Positions 7,921 through 11,932 of a DNA stretch of 11,932 bases are shown piece by piece (position 1 is the stretch's first letter; each line of letters begins with the position of its first letter). The notes under the pieces are model-generated. The model ran no database searches, had not been told where the DNA came from, and was given only the letters and a program-made list of their open reading frames with translations. Source of the stretch: an uncultured Planctomycetaceae bacterium (lineage in GTDB: Bacteria > Planctomycetota > Planctomycetia > Planctomycetales > Planctomycetaceae); contig CAIJTL010001600.1 in NCBI GenBank assembly GCA_903823545.1, positions 1-11,932 on the forward strand, in the 5' to 3' direction. The position numbers and the translations under genes are program-made.

Positions 7921-7926
7921 CCTCTC
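7921..7926 (-). promoter_or_regulatory. Shine-Dalgarno deciding the GTG start of the PPC-domain gene
   Basis: GAGAGG on the minus strand ends 6 bases before the GTG at 7912-7914, the codon directly before the signal peptide. This favours GTG over the upstream in-frame ATG at 7992. That ATG also has an AAGGA 9 bases upstream, so the choice is likely but not certain. Confidence 0.6.
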
Positions 7927-8008
7927 GCGAGTAATTCGATTCGTGGTGTCGCATCTCGTCGGCCACCGGTAGCAGCGGCGTCGCTCCGGCATCCATCTGA
8001 ATCCTTTG

Positions 8009-8020
8009 ATGGCTAGCCAT
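8009..8020. repeat. Perfect 12-bp palindrome at the PPC-operon start site
   Basis: ATGGCTAGCCAT is its own reverse complement. It begins inside the last two bases of the predicted -10 box and spans the predicted transcription start. This is the right position for a repressor operator, but no regulator gene is present nearby and a 12-bp palindrome may also be chance. Confidence 0.4.
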
Positions 8021-8047
8021 GATAGGCCCGCACCAGATGACCGTCAA
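8019..8047 (-). promoter_or_regulatory. Sigma70-like promoter for the PPC-DUF1549 operon
   Basis: On the minus strand TTGACG (8047-8042) and TATCAT (8024-8019) are separated by exactly 17 bases. Each box matches the consensus at five of six positions. Transcription would start near 8012, giving a leader of about 100 bases to the GTG at 7914. The stretch 7915-8145 otherwise contains no convincing gene: a short overlapping frame (7847-8047) starts upstream of the predicted start site and resembles nothing I recognise. Confidence 0.65.
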
Positions 8048-8145
8048 AGCGGCAAGGACTTTCGCCGACGAAGCTCCGAAACATTGAACCGATTATGCGA
8101 CGTGTGGCGAAACAGCATCAACGCCTTACAAACGCCACATTTGAA

Positions 8146-9432
8146 TCACCAAATCAGCATCGATTCTTCAAACAGCTTCGCCAACACATCGGGACCAGCG
8201 ACTCGCGGCGACAGCTTCAATAACCGTTGTTGAGCCAGCGTCCCGTCAACCAACACGGACATATCGGACATTGAATATCCCACCTCTTGCAACCCACGCG
8301 GCATCCCCAGGGTCTGCATGAAGTGAATCACTTGATCCGCCAAAATCCGTCCCGCGTCACTTAAACTCGCACGAGATACATCCGCACCGAGTGCCTTCGC
8401 CGCAATCAAGTGCCGTTCTGGCGACATCGGTGCCGTAAATCGAGCGACCGCCGGAGTGTGCAAGATGACTGACATCCCATGCGGGACCATCGGATTCTGT
8501 GTTGCGTAGCCAGCCGGCCGAAACTCCCGAACCATCCCCGCGACCGGATATGCCATTGCATGGGGCAAATGCACTCCCGCATTCCCGAATCCGATTCCAG
8601 CCATCGACGAAGCGAGAATCATCTGCATTCGAGCCTCATCATCGCTCGTGTCCGCAACAGCCCGCAGCAGGAATTCGGCGACGATTTCCAAGGCTCGCAA
8701 CGCCCACACATCGCTCATCGGATTTGCCCCTTGATACGCCGCTCGCAATGAAGGTCGATCTGGTCGAGAACGTTGGTCGTAAGGCAACGCCGTGTAACTT
8801 TCGAGTGCGTGGCTGAGCACGTCCAGCCCCGCACTTGCCGCTACGGCCGCTGGTTGCGTTCGCGTATTTTCCCAATCGACAAGCCCCATCGTCGGTCGCA
8901 GGTACTTCGAGGCGATCCCCGTTTTCACTCGCAATGGCGTGTAATCAAAAATTGCGACGCCGGTTGTTTCGCTCCCTGTGCCTGCGGTTGTTGGAATCGC
9001 AATCAGCGGCTTGAGTGGTCCAGGAACAGCCCTTTGTTTTCCGATCGAAGGATTCACGTAATCGAGAAAATCTGCCGGGTATGTCGCGTACAAGTTCGCT
9101 GCTTTCGCCGTGTCGATCGTGCTTCCACCACCAACGGCCACGACGGCATCAAACTGCCCCTCAGTCGCAAACTTCGCCGCCGCAAGAAAACTGATATCAG
9201 TCGGTTCGACCTCGACTTCATCAAAAACAGCGAACTCAAGCTTGTTCTCTTCCAGCGACTGCTGCACGACGGCACCGGTCGGCAATGATCTCAGTGCGGG
9301 GTCAATCACAACCAACACTCGACGAGCACCGAGATCAACCAAGTCCATGCCGACTTCATGAGTGATTCCACAACCGAAGCGGCAATTGGACGCCATGATT
9401 TGAAACGCGGTATCGTGAGCAGACTGATTCAT
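8146..9432 (-). CDS. Iron-containing alcohol dehydrogenase, hydroxyacid-oxoacid transhydrogenase (HOT/ADHFE1) type
   Basis: 428 residues, full length for group III metal-dependent alcohol dehydrogenases. The nucleotide-binding motif VAVGGGSTIDTAKAANLYA (98-116) and PTTAGTGSETTGVAIFDY (147-164) are present. Likely metal ligands are D204 and H208 (GLDVLSHALESYT), H291 (HAMAYPVAG) and H318 (MVPHGM). Family-specific stretches match what I recall of animal HOT: FRFG-type N-terminus followed by GITHEVGMDLVDLGA, VEPTD, PLKPLIAIPTT, AAYQGANPMSDVWA and GIGFGNAGVHLPHAM. HOT oxidises 4-hydroxybutyrate to succinic semialdehyde while reducing 2-oxoglutarate to D-2-hydroxyglutarate, without net NAD consumption. 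The reaction is known for the eukaryotic enzyme and inferred here; another alcohol substrate is possible. Cytoplasmic, no signal peptide. The ATG has a strong Shine-Dalgarno (GGAGG at 9437-9441). It is transcribed divergently from the serine hydrolase; 231 bp separate its stop from the next reverse gene, which has its own promoter. Confidence 0.9.
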   Translation of the reverse strand: MNQSAHDTAFQIMASNCRFGCGITHEVGMDLVDLGARRVLVVIDPALRSLPTGAVVQQSLEENKLEFAVFDEVEVEPTDISFLAAAKFATEGQFDAVVAVGGGSTIDTAKAANLYATYPADFLDYVNPSIGKQRAVPGPLKPLIAIPTTAGTGSETTGVAIFDYTPLRVKTGIASKYLRPTMGLVDWENTRTQPAAVAASAGLDVLSHALESYTALPYDQRSRPDRPSLRAAYQGANPMSDVWALRALEIVAEFLLRAVADTSDDEARMQMILASSMAGIGFGNAGVHLPHAMAYPVAGMVREFRPAGYATQNPMVPHGMSVILHTPAVARFTAPMSPERHLIAAKALGADVSRASLSDAGRILADQVIHFMQTLGMPRGLQEVGYSMSDMSVLVDGTLAQQRLLKLSPRVAGPDVLAKLFEESMLIW

Positions 9433-9504
9433 GTTGCCTCCAAGTTTTGATGTCTTTCATCCACCTTTTGAAATCTTGCGATTTTCAGACAGTTTGGAAA
9501 CCCA
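9433..9504. promoter_or_regulatory. 72-bp divergent intergenic region between HOT-like dehydrogenase and serine hydrolase
   Basis: Both promoters of the divergent pair should lie here or just inside the genes. The only clear element is the GGAGG ribosome-binding site of the reverse gene (9437-9441). I found no pair of -35 and -10 boxes with good consensus and spacing on either strand, and only a weak GGA in front of the forward start. Confidence 0.45.
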
Positions 9505-10677
9505 ATGACTCAAATTCGTTTTCCGTTCCACGTCGCCTTGGCATTGGCTTTGATTGCTAGCCACACGATTGAGGCTGCGCCACCAAATCTCCCACGAGTT
9601 GCTCCAGTCGATGTTGGTTTCGACTCCGTCAAACTGGCGGAGATCGCCATGGTTGTCGAGCAAGCACTTGCCGAAAAGAAAATGCCAGGTTGTGTTGTTG
9701 CGATCGGGCATCGCGATCGACTGGTAATGGTGAAGGCATTCGGACAACGGCAACTCGAACCGTCACCCGAGGCGATGACCACCGACACGATCTTTGATCT
9801 CGCTTCTTTGACGAAGCCGATTGCAACAGCGACGAGCATCATGTTGTTGATCGAACGGAGCAAGCTACGATTGGACGATCCCGTTGCGAAACATTGGGCG
9901 GAGTTCGCCGAGAACGGCAAAGAGAAGATCACTATCGAGCACTTGCTGACTCACACCGGCGGGCTCATCGCCGACAACCGAATTGCAGATTATTTACAGG
10001 GACCAGAAAAGGCGTGGTCGAACATCGCGAGCCTGAAACCACTGGCCGAACCAAAAGTGAAGTTCACTTACAGCGATGTCGGCTTCGAGGTCTTGGGCAA
10101 ACTCGTCGAAAACATCTCCGGACTTTCGGTGGCTGAATTTGCGAAGACCAACGTCTTCGATCCGCTCGGGATGTCGGAAACCGATTTCAAACCGAAACCG
10201 GAACTCCGACTGCGGATCGCACCGACGGAAAAGCGAAACGGCGAATTCATCCGCGGCGAAGTCCACGATCCGCGATCCCATTTGCTGGGCGGCATCGCTG
10301 GCCACGCGGGGTTATTTTCAACGGCCGAAGACCTCGCGAAGTACGCCGCCGCGATGGTGATGAAAGGCCAATTGGGCGAAACGCGCATCATGTCCGAAGT
10401 CACTTGGACCGAGATGACTCGCCCCCGCAACGTCCCGTCCGGAAAGCGAGCACTCGGCTGGGACATGAAAACCGGATACTCAAGCAATCGAGGCACAACG
10501 ATGTCGGATCACGCCTTCGGCCACGGCGGCTTCACCGGCACAGTGATTTGGATTGATCCCGACACTGGGCTATTCGTGATCTTCCTCAGCAATCGAGTCC
10601 ACCCGGATGGCAAAGGCTCCGTGAACCCACTCGCAGGCCGCATCGGAACGATCGCTGCTGACGCAATTCAGCGATGA
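9505..10677 (+). CDS. Secreted class C beta-lactamase-like serine hydrolase
   Basis: 390 residues. A signal peptide occupies about 1-24 (FHVALALALIASHTIEA, cleavage near EA-AP), placing the enzyme outside the cytoplasm. The beta-lactamase/transpeptidase fold motifs are in order: SLTK at 101-104 (nucleophile S101, base K104), YSD at 189-191 in place of the usual YXN, and HGGFTGT at 340-346 as the KTG-box equivalent. LLTHTGGL (147-154) and LGGIAGHAGLFSTAEDLAKY (261-280) are typical of the family also found in esterases, D-amino peptidases and cell-wall-linked hydrolases. It is therefore a serine hydrolase, perhaps an esterase or D,D-peptidase; antibiotic resistance should not be assumed. The start lacks a strong Shine-Dalgarno. 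It is divergent from the HOT-like gene and convergent with the cytochrome gene, whose stop is 5 bp away; no clear terminator lies between them. Confidence 0.9.
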   Translation: MTQIRFPFHVALALALIASHTIEAAPPNLPRVAPVDVGFDSVKLAEIAMVVEQALAEKKMPGCVVAIGHRDRLVMVKAFGQRQLEPSPEAMTTDTIFDLASLTKPIATATSIMLLIERSKLRLDDPVAKHWAEFAENGKEKITIEHLLTHTGGLIADNRIADYLQGPEKAWSNIASLKPLAEPKVKFTYSDVGFEVLGKLVENISGLSVAEFAKTNVFDPLGMSETDFKPKPELRLRIAPTEKRNGEFIRGEVHDPRSHLLGGIAGHAGLFSTAEDLAKYAAAMVMKGQLGETRIMSEVTWTEMTRPRNVPSGKRALGWDMKTGYSSNRGTTMSDHAFGHGGFTGTVIWIDPDTGLFVIFLSNRVHPDGKGSVNPLAGRIGTIAADAIQR

Positions 10678-10682
10678 CCTTG

Positions 10683-11932
10683 TTACTTCTCCAACTTCGT
10701 CGCCAGTTTGTGGAACTGATCGCGAAAGACTCCCGCGTCGTAGTTGGCGATTGGTGGCAGCATCTTTTCGAGGTCGACTTCTTGAACTTCACGGCTCTTC
10801 GTTGAGCCGGGCAATTGTTGCTGAGCTTTGCGACCTTGAATCAGATCGAGCACAAAGTGTTTTTCGATTTCTGCGAACGAAGAATCCAACGCGGCGACTT
10901 TCGATCGTAGGGCTTCGTCACTGCGATCGCTGGATAGTTCACGACGCAAAGTTTGCGCGGCCCAGACGAGTTGCCGAGCCGAGTCGTAATCCCAGAGATC
11001 GCTTTCTGCGACGACAGCAATTTCGCGGAGTAACCCGAAGCCCGCTTCGCGCGGCAATGGTTTCCGTTCGAGCGACAACGCTTGTTCGTCGAGCCAATCG
11101 GTCAACGGGCGGATCGTCGCGTGCCAACGCTCGCGACGCCCGAACGGTTGCTCGCTGAGCAACTTCTCGATCGTCTGCAAACGTTGATCAAACTCTTTCG
11201 GATCGTTCCCGGCTCGCTTAATCGCCAGCTTCGTCAATGTTGTTGGCCAAGCTCGTAGCATCGGGCGACCGGGAACGCCTCGCAGCGTGCGTCGCTGACG
11301 CCAACTTTTGTCTTTCAAATCATGATGACAGGCGAAACATTCAAACTGAGCCAGCTCGGGCCAATCAGGCTTTGCGACCGGCATTGTTGTCGCCTCCTCC
11401 GCGAGAGCTGCCGAGAGCTTGAGGTTCTCACTGAATGAGACCAATGCCGCAACGAGAAGGCTGTTCGTTTCGTGCAGATTGTCGAGCTTGAACGAATCCC
11501 GTCCGTAGACATCGTCCACGTTCTTCTTCAGAAACTCGTCGCGAACGGCATCGGACTTCTTATCGAAATCGCGCCAATGCTTCGGCATCTGTGCGGCAAA
11601 GGTCGAAAGCTCGAAGCCCGGTAACGGTGGATGCCCTGCGGCATACATTTCGTGCGTGACCACTTTCCCTTCGGCTGCGTTGCCAAGATGACACGTCAAA
11701 CACAACCTCGTGCGGGCCGCCGCCGAGCGGATGTCGGTAAAACCAAACTTGTCTTGTTTATCCTTCGCGGACAAGAGCCACCACAGGTCGCGCTGAGCAT
11801 GCGGCTGAAACCAGCCGGTCACGACGGCTCCCCCGCCGCGAGAATCTCCAGCCGGTGAATGACAACCTTCGCAGCTAATCCCTTGAGTCACTCGCAGATT
11901 CTTGGCCAACTCCGGCGTGATCAAGTGCGGAT
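10683..11932 (-). CDS. Multihaem cytochrome c family protein (5' end beyond window)
   Basis: C-terminal part of a c-type cytochrome; the frame stays open to the window edge (reading PHLITPELAKNL), so the start, signal peptide and probably further haem motifs lie outside. A TTG at 11924 is not a credible start. Numbering from that Leu, haem motifs are CEGCH (18-22), CLTCH (75-79) and CFACH (196-200). HEMYAAGHPPL (91-101) supplies likely distal His ligands, a pattern I associate with the cytochrome c554-like multihaem family. About 210 residues after the last motif are haem-free and predicted helical, with many Arg/Glu and Leu. The protein is expected to work in the periplasm in electron transfer, but the partner is unknown. 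The stop at 10683 is 5 bp from the convergent hydrolase gene. Confidence 0.85.
   Translation of the reverse strand, partial: PHLITPELAKNLRVTQGISCEGCHSPAGDSRGGGAVVTGWFQPHAQRDLWWLLSAKDKQDKFGFTDIRSAAARTRLCLTCHLGNAAEGKVVTHEMYAAGHPPLPGFELSTFAAQMPKHWRDFDKKSDAVRDEFLKKNVDDVYGRDSFKLDNLHETNSLLVAALVSFSENLKLSAALAEEATTMPVAKPDWPELAQFECFACHHDLKDKSWRQRRTLRGVPGRPMLRAWPTTLTKLAIKRAGNDPKEFDQRLQTIEKLLSEQPFGRRERWHATIRPLTDWLDEQALSLERKPLPREAGFGLLREIAVVAESDLWDYDSARQLVWAAQTLRRELSSDRSDEALRSKVAALDSSFAEIEKHFVLDLIQGRKAQQQLPGSTKSREVQEVDLEKMLPPIANYDAGVFRDQFHKLATKLEK

Noticed and set aside
7847..8047. Small reverse frame (66 residues) overlapping the PPC-gene leader, as an upstream peptide
   Set aside because: Its first codons lie upstream of the predicted transcription start, it overlaps the signal-peptide coding region out of frame, and its sequence resembles nothing I recognise.
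10651..10675. Hairpin ATCGCTG/CAGCGAT at the end of the serine hydrolase gene
   Set aside because: Seven base pairs with an 11-base loop inside coding sequence and no T-run afterwards; not a convincing terminator.

Overview
This window looks like chromosomal DNA of a planctomycete (Planctomycetota, probably order Planctomycetales). The main evidence is a secreted protein carrying Big_2-like Ig domains, planctomycete cytochrome (PSCyt1-like) motifs and DUF1549/DUF1553. It sits directly behind a secreted pre-peptidase C-terminal (PPC) domain protein, a pairing typical of that phylum. GC content is moderate. No rRNA, tRNA, CRISPR array or intact mobile element was seen.

Left end (1-592): debris. 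A degenerate 18-bp direct repeat (92-132) resembling insertion-sequence ends lies next to a broken TIR-domain gene (190-503). The TIR remnant has lost its N-terminal half, has an in-frame stop and has a frameshift near 446. Next come two forward RNA-modification genes: an RlmI-type rRNA cytosine methyltransferase (593-1882) and an RluA-type pseudouridine synthase with an S4 domain (1943-3019).

Centre (3003-8047): a reverse-strand two-gene unit. A sigma70-like promoter (8019-8047) overlaps or abuts a perfect 12-bp palindrome (8009-8020). It leads into the PPC/Ig-like protein (GTG start at 7914), then the DUF1549/DUF1553 protein, and ends at a hairpin plus T-tract (2999-3032). That hairpin lies across the stop codon of the convergent pseudouridine synthase gene. 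Both proteins carry signal peptides and probably work outside the cytoplasmic membrane; their biochemical role is unknown.

Right part (8146-11932): a reverse-strand iron-type alcohol dehydrogenase closely resembling mitochondrial hydroxyacid-oxoacid transhydrogenase (ADHFE1/HOT), and a divergent forward secreted serine beta-lactamase-like hydrolase 72 bp away. Last is the C-terminal part of a reverse-strand multihaem cytochrome c, cut by the window edge, whose stop codon is 5 bp from that of the hydrolase.

Most of the window is ordinary planctomycete gene content. The observations I would follow up are the TIR wreck with its flanking repeat, the terminator embedded in the neighbouring gene, the promoter/palindrome, the CX4CH haem-like motif, the bacterial HOT homologue, and the three Ig-like repeats in the PPC protein. 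I did not find a clear undescribed system.
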